This document shows positions 8,601-13,756 of a DNA stretch of 17,261 nt, piece after piece. A program made the translations under genes and the position numbers. The stretch covers positions 1 through 17,261 of the forward strand of contig JBIKVN010000039.1 of NCBI GenBank assembly GCA_044356865.1, given 5' to 3'. The stretch comes from JBEIUL01 sp044356865. Its GTDB lineage: Bacteria; Planctomycetota; Phycisphaerae; Phycisphaerales; SM1A02. The notes under the pieces were generated by a model that was not told where the DNA came from, did no database searches, and saw nothing but the letters and a program-made list of their open reading frames with translations. Positions within the stretch are counted from its first letter, which is position 1; every line of letters begins with the position of its first letter.

Positions 8601-9741
8601 AACCGGGCACGTCGGCCTGGCCCTTGTCGTTCTTGCCCCAGGCCTCGACCATCTGCTCGACCGACCCGAGCGCCGCGGTGTGGAACCCGCCCGCCGCGAT
8701 GGCTTGGACGCCTTCGGCCGCCGGGGGAATCTGCGTCTGACCCTTGAGGTTGCTGCCCCAGGCCACCATGGTCCCGTCCAGCCGACGGGCGACGGTGTGT
8801 TCTTCGCCGGCCGAAACGCTCACCACGCTTGCCAGACCGGCGGGGACGGAAGTCTGGCCACGGTCGTTACGACCCCACGCCACGACCGTCCGGTCTGCCT
8901 TGAGGGCTACGGTATGGAAGGCCCCCGCCGCAATGCCCAAGACCGAACCGAGATTCGACGGGACGTTGCACTGGCCGTAGGCGTCACCGCCCCACGCCAC
9001 GACCGTCCCGTCGCTGTCGCGGATGGCCACGCTGTGCTCGCCGCCGCCCGCGATGGCGCGGGCTTGGAGTCCGGCAGGAGCCGTCGACTGACCGGAATCG
9101 TTCCGCCCCCAGCAGACGACCGCCTTGGTGTCGCCCCGGAGGGCCATGGAGTGGTAGCCCCCGGCCGCGATCGCCGAGATGTTCGTCCCGAGCGCCGTCT
9201 GAGTCTGCGGCGAGATGAACGCCTGGCCGAAGTCGGGGAACTGGGGCGGGTTCGCCGCGGCCGCCGCGCCCGCACCCCAGCCGACGATCCGCGGCGTGCC
9301 CGCCGCCTTCAAGGCGATCGAGTGGTAGTAGCCCGCCGCGATCTCCTTGGCGTCGGTGACCAGCGGCGTCGGGGGCGCACCCTGCTGGGCGGGCGGAACA
9401 AACGGCCAAGCCTGGCCGAAATCGGGTTCCACCGAGGCCGCGGTTCTCTGGAGATCACCGGCTCCCCACGCGACGACGAGACCTGAGGTCGGGTTGGCCG
9501 CGGTGTTCACGATCGCCACGGTGTGGAATCGTCCGGAAGCGATGCGGATCGCGCCCCGAAGGCTCGGAGGCACGATCGCCTGGCCGAAGTTCGTCGGATC
9601 GTTCGCAGGGTCCGAAGCCTCTCCCGCCCCCCACACGGCAACCGATCCGGCCTGATACGGGGCCGCTTGCGGCACCGCCCAGGAGACCGAGACCACCACC
9701 CCGAACACCCCGACCAGACTGATGAACGCCTTGGAGGACAT
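5494..9741 (-). CDS. Giant secreted RCC1-like/thrombospondin type 3/beta-helix protein with C-terminal GC-type dockerin-like module
   Basis: A 1415-residue exported protein. The ATG at 9741 is chosen because a signal peptide follows (residues 1-26, MSSKAFISLVGVFGVV...) and AAGGAAG lies 6 nt upstream; the frame is open to 9825. Modules in order: 14 RCC1-like repeats (about 33-666, motif VVAWGxNxxGQ...VPxGL...IAAGxxHSxAL), a thrombospondin type 3 calcium-binding block (667-832, DxDGDGxGDxCDNCP), an unassigned globular region (834-1016), a second short TSP3 cluster (1017-1068), a right-handed beta-helix of pectin-lyase type (about 1072-1358, opening with ATIQAAITAAPSG), and two EF-hand-like dockerin motifs flanked by Cys (1360-1415). 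No catalytic site is evident. Such proteins in Phycisphaerae are presumed cell-surface or secreted; a ligand-binding or adhesive role is inference. It stands alone between a terminator hairpin and a divergent spacer. Confidence 0.95.
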   Translation of the reverse strand: MSSKAFISLVGVFGVVVSVSWAVPQAAPYQAGSVAVWGAGEASDPANDPTNFGQAIVPPSLRGAIRIASGRFHTVAIVNTAANPTSGLVVAWGAGDLQRTAASVEPDFGQAWPFVPPAQQGAPPTPLVTDAKEIAAGYYHSIALKAAGTPRIVGWGAGAAAAANPPQFPDFGQAFISPQTQTALGTNISAIAAGGYHSMALRGDTKAVVCWGRNDSGQSTAPAGLQARAIAGGGEHSVAIRDSDGTVVAWGGDAYGQCNVPSNLGSVLGIAAGAFHTVALKADRTVVAWGRNDRGQTSVPAGLASVVSVSAGEEHTVARRLDGTMVAWGSNLKGQTQIPPAAEGVQAIAAGGFHTAALGSVEQMVEAWGKNDKGQADVPGCLGRILDVAAGEEHSMALKDEKTIVAWGGNTYGQLTLPSGLGSIQKIAAGAYHSMALREDGTMVAWGRNNAGQCNVPAGLVDVLDMSGGWEHTLVRRANETAVAWGSNAYGQSTVPAGLTGLRAVAAGGYHSLVLRADQTVVAFGAGIAATGSFPNYGQSIVPATLDNVQAIAAGLFHSAALQDTGAVVAWGNNIYLQCLVPPAAQPAPPLPQVPQLLGISKRIAAGGYHTIAVEDLAGTAQTNGQAISWGRTLEGQALTPTWVPAAPNLISKAVAGGFHSVVLVDVDSDGDGVLNTNDNCPFAANAPQPANAPQPDADADGIGDACDPCRFIGFDPIDLDGDGNQPANQAGLTGQVCDNCVGLSNPGHANSDGDGFGNACDNCPTFANNNQADQDGDGVGDPCDNCVAAANPGQFDQDVDTVGDACDNCPSLANANQADIDGNGVGNVCDAAVFLGWRTVTSQVGTRIRTEVFAEFSGANGTVLTSYRIHGDPEALGSGRFQHVDFLGGNQPSTSLGTWSTNLVLSANAATDSWVTIGSTAGTFADSTFADPGWGASGLNQAGVPDGSDVGVAGWYNGNPPNLQGRVNATSLRTRVANLVADPGHVPVLFMEVGYNRGIGTSPLYASGTFVLGEPGGDFDSDGVSNQADNCPTVANASQADCDGDGLGDACETDPDLNQNGIRDNCETGPLVFQVPGPFATIQAAITAAPSGSIIRIGPGSFAQRIDFAGKDLEIEGSVATDSLTILNGTTLGPGSMVKATSGESSKAFLRNIVIRNGTGGTPVPGQPEVEGGAGVAIIGSDLGLFNVVIENCSADVGGGLLLVDSESTVSGIAVRNCTAAIAGGGAFVRDSETVILDLAFEGNRVQGAGFGGAILFENGLNALVSGTIVGNQVLGAGNGGGIAYLPPTDPALLGAVSVLNLDTVTVTGNSAAFVGGLWIETGDGSLVNLDGSTLCDNANGNINASDWVDLGGNQVCQCVGDLDGNGVVNSADLTAILGAWGPCPGPCPADINGDGVVDPVDLTAVLSGFGECP
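7246..7743 (-). other. Thrombospondin type 3 repeat block
   Basis: Residues 667-832 repeat the calcium-binding pattern DSDGDGVLNTNDNCP, DADGIGDACD, DSDGDGFGNACDNCP, DQDGDGVGDPCDNC, DQDVDTVGDACDNCP, DIDGNGVGNVCD. The Cys pairs and Asp spacing match type 3 repeats. A separate short cluster occurs later at residues 1017-1068 (DFDSDGVSNQADNCP, DCDGDGLGDACE, DLNQNGIRDNCE). Confidence 0.88.
7655..7690 (-). repeat. Perfect 18-bp tandem duplication in the TSP3 linker
   Basis: The 18-mer ggctggggcgcgttggcc occurs twice in direct succession without a mismatch. On the coding strand it gives the six-residue unit ANAPQP twice (residues 685-696), between two calcium-binding loops. The identity at the DNA level indicates a recent in-frame slippage event. 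Confidence 0.9.
8182..9123 (-). repeat. Regular block of eight ~39-residue RCC1-like repeats
   Basis: Residues 207-520 of the giant protein consist of eight consecutive units of about 39 residues, each opening with a variant of VVAWGxNxxGQxxVPxGL and closing with AAGxxHSxALxxDG. Six further units with longer inserts flank this block (three before, three after), making 14 in all between residues 33 and 666. The DNA copies are diverged, so this is old duplication. Confidence 0.88.
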
Positions 9742-9827
9742 CGTGAGCTTCCTTGTTTCGATCGCCAACCGTGCCTGAACCGCGGCCAGCGATCCAGACC
9801 CTCCCCTGCCGGGAGCGGAAAGCATCG

Positions 9828-9855
9828 ATAGTAAACGGAACTGCGATCTTGTCCT
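9828..9855 (-). promoter_or_regulatory. Candidate sigma70-like promoter of the giant secreted protein
   Basis: Read on the minus strand: AGGACA (9855-9850) as a -35, a 16-nt spacer, then TACTAT (9833-9828) as a -10, each matching 4 of 6 consensus bases. It would give an untranslated leader of about 80 nt containing the AAGGAAG ribosome site before the ATG at 9741. The local A+T enrichment supports it, but the match is modest. Confidence 0.35.
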
Positions 9856-9952
9856 ACCCTTCGGCCCCGTTCAGCTCCCTCAACCCCTTTCACAATCGGC
9901 TCCGCCGCGACCGTGGCCTCTTGGGTCCGAGGCCGGGCGGACCATATCGGGA

Positions 9953-9966
9953 ACCGTCCGGACGGT
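9953..9966. promoter_or_regulatory. Perfect 14-bp palindrome, possible operator
   Basis: accgtccggacggt is its own reverse complement. It lies between two divergent genes, about 210 nt from each start. A dimeric regulator site is possible, but short G+C palindromes are frequent in such genomes, so the assignment is weak. Confidence 0.3.
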
Positions 9967-10173
9967 CCTGGGCGATCCGAGCGGATGGCGAGCGGCGATC
10001 GGCCCGGGGAAACTGGCTCGCAACTCCATTGCAGACATGGTCTTGCAAGATCTGAAGCCCACGCGAGACCCTTGCCCTACCCCCACCGTCGCGACTCATG
10101 GTCGGCCGGACGAGCACCACGCGCCTTCACGATGCCGAAGCGCTGTCGATCGCGTTTCAGCCGTGTCGTGCGA

Positions 10174-10179
10174 TACGCT
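10174..10179 (+). promoter_or_regulatory. Candidate -10 element (TACGCT) for leaderless methyltransferase mRNA
   Basis: TACGCT fits TAnnnT and ends exactly 9 nt before the ATG at 10189. No Shine-Dalgarno is present upstream of this start and no -35 consensus is recognisable. It has the same geometry as the elements before the M42 peptidase and dapL. Confidence 0.42.
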
Positions 10180-10188
10180 TCCGTGGTG

Positions 10189-10812
10189 ATGCTTTCCTTC
10201 GTCCGCGAGGCCCTCCGCGACTTCCGCCATACCGGCGCGGTATGGCCGTCCTCGCCGGCCCTCGCGAAAGCCATGACCCGCTCGCTCCGGGCGGCCAAGG
10301 GACCGAAGCGGCTGCTTGAGGTCGGGCCGGGGACCGGGCCCTTCACCAAGTTCGTGCTCGACGCGCTCCGGCCGGGCGACGCCTTCGACATCGTCGAGAT
10401 CAACCCCGAGTTCGTGAAGCGGCTCGAGCGGACCATGCTCGGGCCGTTCCGGGCCCGTCACCCCGACATCACGGTCCGCGTGCACTGCCTGCCGATCGAG
10501 GAGGCCGGCCTCCTCGGCCCCTACGACTTCATCGTCTGTGGACTGCCGTTCAACAACTTCCCGCCGACGCTGGTGCGATCGATCCAGCGGACGCTCGTGA
10601 GCATGCTCGGGGCCGGTGGCGAGCTCGCGTACTTCGAGTACGCGGGCGTGCGGATCCTCAAGGCCCCGTTCACCTCGCCCAAGGGCCGGCAGCGGCTGCG
10701 CCGGATCGACGCCCTCGGGAAGAGCCTGCGGCGGAAGCACTCGGGCGGGCGGCAGCTGGTCCTCGGTAACTTCCCGCCGGCATTCGCGATGCGGGTCGTG
10801 CGCGAGCGTTGA
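10189..10812 (+). CDS. Class I SAM-dependent methyltransferase, phospholipid N-methyltransferase-like (COG3963 type)
   Basis: A 207-residue protein with a Rossmann-type methyltransferase fold. Motif I is LLEVGPGTG (42-50), and the acidic residue after strand beta2 is Glu70 (DIVEIN). The motif CGLPFNNFPP (117-126) and following GGELAYFEY are typical of the COG3963 family related to rhizobial PmtA, which methylates phosphatidylethanolamine, and to the KsgA dimethyladenosine transferases. The N-terminus (FVREALRDFRHTGAVWPSSPALAKAM) also matches that family and supports the ATG at 10189; the frame is open further upstream, and two GTG codons immediately precede the ATG. There is no signal peptide; such enzymes act at the inner face of the membrane. 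dapL follows 41 nt later. The lipid substrate is inferred from the family, and a different small-molecule or rRNA target is not excluded. Confidence 0.88.
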   Translation: MLSFVREALRDFRHTGAVWPSSPALAKAMTRSLRAAKGPKRLLEVGPGTGPFTKFVLDALRPGDAFDIVEINPEFVKRLERTMLGPFRARHPDITVRVHCLPIEEAGLLGPYDFIVCGLPFNNFPPTLVRSIQRTLVSMLGAGGELAYFEYAGVRILKAPFTSPKGRQRLRRIDALGKSLRRKHSGGRQLVLGNFPPAFAMRVVRER

Positions 10813-10838
10813 GCGGGCCGAGCCGCCCGCCGTCGCCG

Positions 10839-10844
10839 TACCAT
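10839..10844 (+). promoter_or_regulatory. Candidate -10 element (TACCAT) for leaderless dapL mRNA
   Basis: TACCAT ends exactly 9 nt before the ATG at 10854, with only C/G-rich bases between and no Shine-Dalgarno. The same gTACCATc octamer precedes the esterase start at 13757. It suggests that dapL can be transcribed on its own despite the methyltransferase 41 nt upstream. Confidence 0.5.
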
Positions 10845-10853
10845 CCCGGCCCC

Positions 10854-12104
10854 ATGGCCCGCGTCAACGAGCACTACCTCAAGCTGTCCGCCGGTTACCT
10901 CTTTCCCGAGATCGCCCGGCGCGTGAAGGCGTTCTCCGACGCCAACCCGGCGCTGGCCGGCCGCATCATCCGCTGCGGGATCGGCGACGTGACCGAGCCG
11001 CTGCCGCCCGCGGCGTGCGCGGCGATGCGTGAGGCGATCGACGAGCTCGCCCGGCGCGAGACCTTCAAGGGCTACGGCCCCGGCACCGGCTACGACTTCC
11101 TGCGTTCGGCCATCGCCGAGACGGACTTCCGCTCGCGCGGCGCTCAGATCGACGACGACGAGATCTTCGTCTCCGACGGCTCGAAGGGCGATTGCGGGTC
11201 GATCCTCGAGATCCTCGGTTCCGACAACCGCATCGCGATCACCGATCCGGTCTACCCCGTCTACGTCGACAGCAACGTGATGTGGGGCCACACCGGGCCC
11301 GCCCGCGCGGACGGCCGCTACGAGGGCCTCGTGTACCTGCCGGGCACGCCGGCGAACGGTTTCGTCGCCGAGATCCCGACGCAACCGGTCGACCTGGTCT
11401 ACCTGTGTTTCCCGAACAATCCCACCGGCTCGACGATCGACCGGCCGCGGCTTTCCGCGTGGGTCGAATGGGCCCGGAAGCACCGGGCGATCATCCTCTT
11501 CGACGCCGCGTACGAGGCGTACGTCCGCGACCCGTCGCTGCCGCGGTCGATCTTCGAGATCCCCGGGGCCCGCGAGTGCGCGATCGAGTTCCGCTCGTTC
11601 TCGAAGTCGGGAGGCTTCACCGGCGTCCGCTGCGGCTACACCGTGCTGCCGAAGGACCTGAAGGCCTCGACCGCGGACGGCCGCGAGATCCCGCTGCACG
11701 GCCTCTGGACCCGCCGCTGGAACACCCGCTCGAACGGCGTCTCGTACCCGGTGCAGAAGGCCGCGGCGGCGCTCTACACGCCGCAGGGCCAGGCGGAGGT
11801 CGCGAAGCTCGTCGAGCACTACATGGGGAACGCCCGCATCCTCCGCGACGGCGTGCGGGCCCTCGGGCTCGAGGTCTGGGGCGGCGAGAACGCCCCCTAC
11901 GTCTGGGTTTCGTGCCCGAAGGGCGTGTCAAGCTGGGAGATGTTCGATCGCCTGCTCCGCGAGGCCCAGGTCGTGGTCACGCCCGGCGCGGGCTTCGGCT
12001 CGTGCGGCGAGGGGTTCTTCCGGATCAGCGCGTTCAACTCGCGGGCGAACGTGGAGGAGGCGGTACGTCGCCTCGCCGCCGTCGCGGCGCCGGCGATGGC
12101 CTGA
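10854..12104 (+). CDS. dapL: LL-diaminopimelate aminotransferase
   Basis: A 416-residue, full-length class I/II PLP aminotransferase. It converts tetrahydrodipicolinate and glutamate to LL-diaminopimelate in one step, bypassing the succinylase/acetylase branches of lysine and peptidoglycan precursor synthesis. The N-terminus VNEHYLKLSAGYLFPEI and the GIGDVTEPLP, GPGTGYDFLR, SDGSKGDCG and PVYPVYVDSN segments are characteristic of DapL. FPNNPTG (186-192), Asp217 and Tyr220 bind the cofactor, Lys251 (SFSKSGGF) is the Schiff-base lysine, and Arg390 binds the substrate carboxylate. The ATG at 10854 gives the standard family N-terminus. It is cytoplasmic. DapL occurs in plants, Chlamydiae, Planctomycetes and some other bacteria, and so supports the taxonomic inference. 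Its stop lies 3 bp from the convergent rlmE stop. Confidence 0.97.
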   Translation: MARVNEHYLKLSAGYLFPEIARRVKAFSDANPALAGRIIRCGIGDVTEPLPPAACAAMREAIDELARRETFKGYGPGTGYDFLRSAIAETDFRSRGAQIDDDEIFVSDGSKGDCGSILEILGSDNRIAITDPVYPVYVDSNVMWGHTGPARADGRYEGLVYLPGTPANGFVAEIPTQPVDLVYLCFPNNPTGSTIDRPRLSAWVEWARKHRAIILFDAAYEAYVRDPSLPRSIFEIPGARECAIEFRSFSKSGGFTGVRCGYTVLPKDLKASTADGREIPLHGLWTRRWNTRSNGVSYPVQKAAAALYTPQGQAEVAKLVEHYMGNARILRDGVRALGLEVWGGENAPYVWVSCPKGVSSWEMFDRLLREAQVVVTPGAGFGSCGEGFFRISAFNSRANVEEAVRRLAAVAAPAMA

Positions 12105-12107
12105 CGG

Positions 12108-12770
12108 TCAGTCGCCCGACGTGCCCCAACCCTTCGACGGCTTCCGCTTCGGCAGGATCGAGTCGCCCGCGGCCGGCGCGGGCGGCCGGGATCCGCGGAA
12201 CCCGTGGCAGACCACGAACATCTCGACCGATTCGGCGCGGCTCGACGGCGGCTTGTAGCCCTTGGCCTCGCGGAAAAGCCACGCGGCCTTCTTGAGGAGG
12301 TTCGGGTACTCGCCGCCCTCGAAGACCTTCATGACCAGATCGCCGCCCGGCCGCAGCCACTCGCCGGTCCGGTCGAGCAGCGTGTCGCAAAGCCGGATCG
12401 AGCGGAAATGGTCGCCCTCCGGCGTTCCCGTGGTGTCGGGCGCCATGTCCGAGAGGATCAGGTCGAAGGGTTTCCCGCCGAGCTCGGCCAGGGTAGCCTC
12501 GGTGAGATCCCCTTCGATCATCCGCACGTTCCGCGGCAGGTTCGCCTTCTCGATCGGCTTGAGGTCGATCGCCACCACCTCGCCCGACGGACCGACCGCC
12601 GCGGCCGCGACCTGCGACCACGAGCCCGGGGCCGCCCCCGCGTCCAGCACGCGAGCCCCGCGGCGCAGGATCCGCTTCCGCTCGTCGATCTGCAGCAGCT
12701 TGTAGGCCGCCCGCGAGCGGTAGCCTTCCTCTTTCGCGAGGCGGAACCAGTGATCCTGGACTTCGCGCAT
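12108..12770 (-). CDS. rlmE: 23S rRNA (uridine-2'-O-)-methyltransferase RlmE/FtsJ
   Basis: A 220-residue protein of the FtsJ/RrmJ family, which methylates the 2'-hydroxyl of U2552 (E. coli numbering) in the A-loop of 23S rRNA using S-adenosylmethionine. The opening DHWFRLAKEEGYRSRAAYKLLQID is diagnostic. The SAM motif VLDAGAAPGSWSQ (41-53) is present. The K-D-K-E tetrad aligns as Lys24, Asp108 (LSDMAPD), Lys148 (VMKVFEG) and Glu183 (SVEMF). The Lys/Pro-rich C-terminus (about 195-220) extends slightly beyond the E. coli enzyme. The gene is cytoplasmic, lies 39 nt downstream of the DUF4097-like gene on the same strand, and is preceded by a TACGAT at -7 with no Shine-Dalgarno. It converges with dapL with no room for a separate terminator. 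Confidence 0.95.
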   Translation of the reverse strand: MREVQDHWFRLAKEEGYRSRAAYKLLQIDERKRILRRGARVLDAGAAPGSWSQVAAAAVGPSGEVVAIDLKPIEKANLPRNVRMIEGDLTEATLAELGGKPFDLILSDMAPDTTGTPEGDHFRSIRLCDTLLDRTGEWLRPGGDLVMKVFEGGEYPNLLKKAAWLFREAKGYKPPSSRAESVEMFVVCHGFRGSRPPAPAAGDSILPKRKPSKGWGTSGD

Positions 12771-12777
12771 GGGGCGA

Positions 12778-12783
12778 ATCGTA
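12778..12783 (-). promoter_or_regulatory. Candidate -10 element (TACGAT) for leaderless rlmE mRNA
   Basis: Read on the minus strand, TACGAT ends 7 nt before the ATG at 12770. No Shine-Dalgarno lies between. It suggests an internal promoter for rlmE in the 39-bp gap after the upstream gene. Confidence 0.45.
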
Positions 12784-12809
12784 TCCGCCGCCGCCCGTTC
12801 CGGACGCGG

Positions 12810-13640
12810 TCAGGGCGCGATCGCGAACGGGTTCGGCGTGACCGGCTCGGGGATGACCGAGAAGTCGATGTCGCCGTGCGCGTTCCGGATGACCCACGGC
12901 TTCTTGCCGTCGTTCAGTTCGGCGACCAGGGTGTCCTCGTCGTTCTTCTCGTCAAGGATCCGGTAGTCGGCGAAGCGGATGTGGCTGCGGACCCGGCCGA
13001 CGCGGGTCTCGGCGTCGATCAGGCCCTCCGACTCGCCCCGCACGCGGATGTCGATGTCGTCGCCGTCGTTCACCACCGCGACCGGCCCCTCGATCTTCCA
13101 CGGGGTCATGACCCGGACCTTGCCGCGGCTGGTCGCGATGTCGAAGTTGCCGCGGTTGTCGACCACCTCGACGCGGCCGCGGCCGCTGCGCACCCGCACC
13201 GTGCCCAGTTTGGGCACGCGGACATCGACCGCGCAGCTCTGGTAGTACGGCTCGGGATTGTCGGTGACGGCGCGGACCAGGATCGTCTCGCGCCCGTCGG
13301 CGCCGCGGGTCAGGCTGACCGTGTAGCGGATGTCGCCGAGCGAGGCCTTCTCCTCGTCGTCTCGGCCCCATGCGAACGCGCCGGTCCGCTCGAGACTGAC
13401 CGTCGCGTCGTCGCTGTCGCCGTGGACCGTCACGTCGCCGCCGAAGGTCTCGATGTCGACATCGACGAGATCGGTGACCGCAAGGACGATCCGCTGGTCC
13501 GAGACGCCCATCGCCGACAGCGTGCCTTCGCTCTCGCCGCCGCTTTCGGCGATCGAAGCCTCGGGGGCCGAGGACCGGCAGGCAGGAGCGGCCAGAGCGA
13601 ACGACGCCAGCACGAGAAGGGAAGGAATGCGGGGGTTCAT
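12810..13640 (-). CDS. Exported DUF4097-like (putative adhesin-fold) protein, possible lipoprotein
   Basis: A 276-residue exported protein of unknown function. Residues 1-20 form a signal sequence (MNPRIPSLLVLASFALAAPA) followed by Cys21; the APAC context is a weak lipobox, so lipidation is possible but uncertain. From about residue 50 the chain shows short repeating beta strands separated by Gly/Asp turns (VDIETFGGDVTVHGD, VRVRSGRGRVEVVDN, FDIATSRGKVRVMT, DIDIRVRGESEGLIDAETRVGRV - cited in pieces), the pattern of DUF4097 beta-solenoid proteins often found near envelope-stress genes. Acidic residues are abundant. The start at 13640 is set by the signal peptide; no Shine-Dalgarno is seen, and a TACAAA lies 11 nt upstream. 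The gene is divergent from the esterase by 116 bp and 39 nt upstream of rlmE. Confidence 0.85.
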   Translation of the reverse strand: MNPRIPSLLVLASFALAAPACRSSAPEASIAESGGESEGTLSAMGVSDQRIVLAVTDLVDVDIETFGGDVTVHGDSDDATVSLERTGAFAWGRDDEEKASLGDIRYTVSLTRGADGRETILVRAVTDNPEPYYQSCAVDVRVPKLGTVRVRSGRGRVEVVDNRGNFDIATSRGKVRVMTPWKIEGPVAVVNDGDDIDIRVRGESEGLIDAETRVGRVRSHIRFADYRILDEKNDEDTLVAELNDGKKPWVIRNAHGDIDFSVIPEPVTPNPFAIAP

Positions 13641-13742
13641 AGCGAGTTCGGTTTGTATCGTCGCGGGCCGAGGTGGCTCTCGACAAGATCCCGGATCCTC
13701 GTTCGCAGCGGGATCGGCCGCCCGGGTCCGGGAACGCGCCCG

Positions 13743-13748
13743 TACCAT
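13743..13748 (+). promoter_or_regulatory. Candidate -10 element (TACCAT) for leaderless esterase mRNA
   Basis: TACCAT ends 8 nt before the GTG at 13757. The octamer gtaccatc is identical to that before dapL. This supports GTG 13757 over the in-frame ATG at 13673, because an RNA starting here could not include the upstream ATG. Confidence 0.48.
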
Positions 13749-13756
13749 CACTTCCC

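Larger units (their letters stand above)
9742..10188. other. Divergent intergenic region between giant protein and methyltransferase
   Basis: This 447-bp spacer holds no supported gene; short open frames in it lack start signals and biased codon use. It contains candidate -10 elements for both flanking genes (9828-9833 minus, 10174-10179 plus), a perfect 14-bp palindrome (9953-9966), a 6-bp-arm hairpin (9915-9934) and a 10-bp palindrome tcttgcaaga (10041-10050). Parts of it (9820-9900) are visibly less G+C-rich than the coding regions. Confidence 0.6.

Noticed and set aside
8182..9123. CRISPR-like or satellite array at the DNA level
   Set aside because: The periodicity is that of RCC1-like protein repeats; DNA copies are diverged and there are no constant repeats with unique spacers.
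4456..9486. A 1676-codon plus-strand open frame spanning the M42 gene and lying opposite the giant secreted protein
   Set aside because: It overlaps the M42 peptidase in another frame and runs through the intergenic hairpin. Its product is low-complexity Arg/Gly/His and mirrors the repeats on the other strand.
9753..10055. Short open frames in the 447-bp divergent spacer
   Set aside because: They have no ribosome site or leaderless signal and no coding-type third-position bias, and they overlap candidate promoters and palindromes.
10521..11819. 432-codon minus-strand frame opposite the methyltransferase and dapL
   Set aside because: It is opposite two recognisable enzymes and has no domain or start signal.
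4280..13732. GGGAAC/GGAACG motifs upstream of several starts (near 4281, 12800 and 13730) as ECF-sigma -35 elements
   Set aside because: Their distance to the putative -10 elements varies (about 7 to 14 nt) and dapL has none, so they do not form a consistent promoter pattern.
13673..13756. ATG at 13673 as the esterase start
   Set aside because: It would place 28 Pro/Arg-rich residues before an otherwise normal signal peptide, and the TACCAT signal lies downstream of it.
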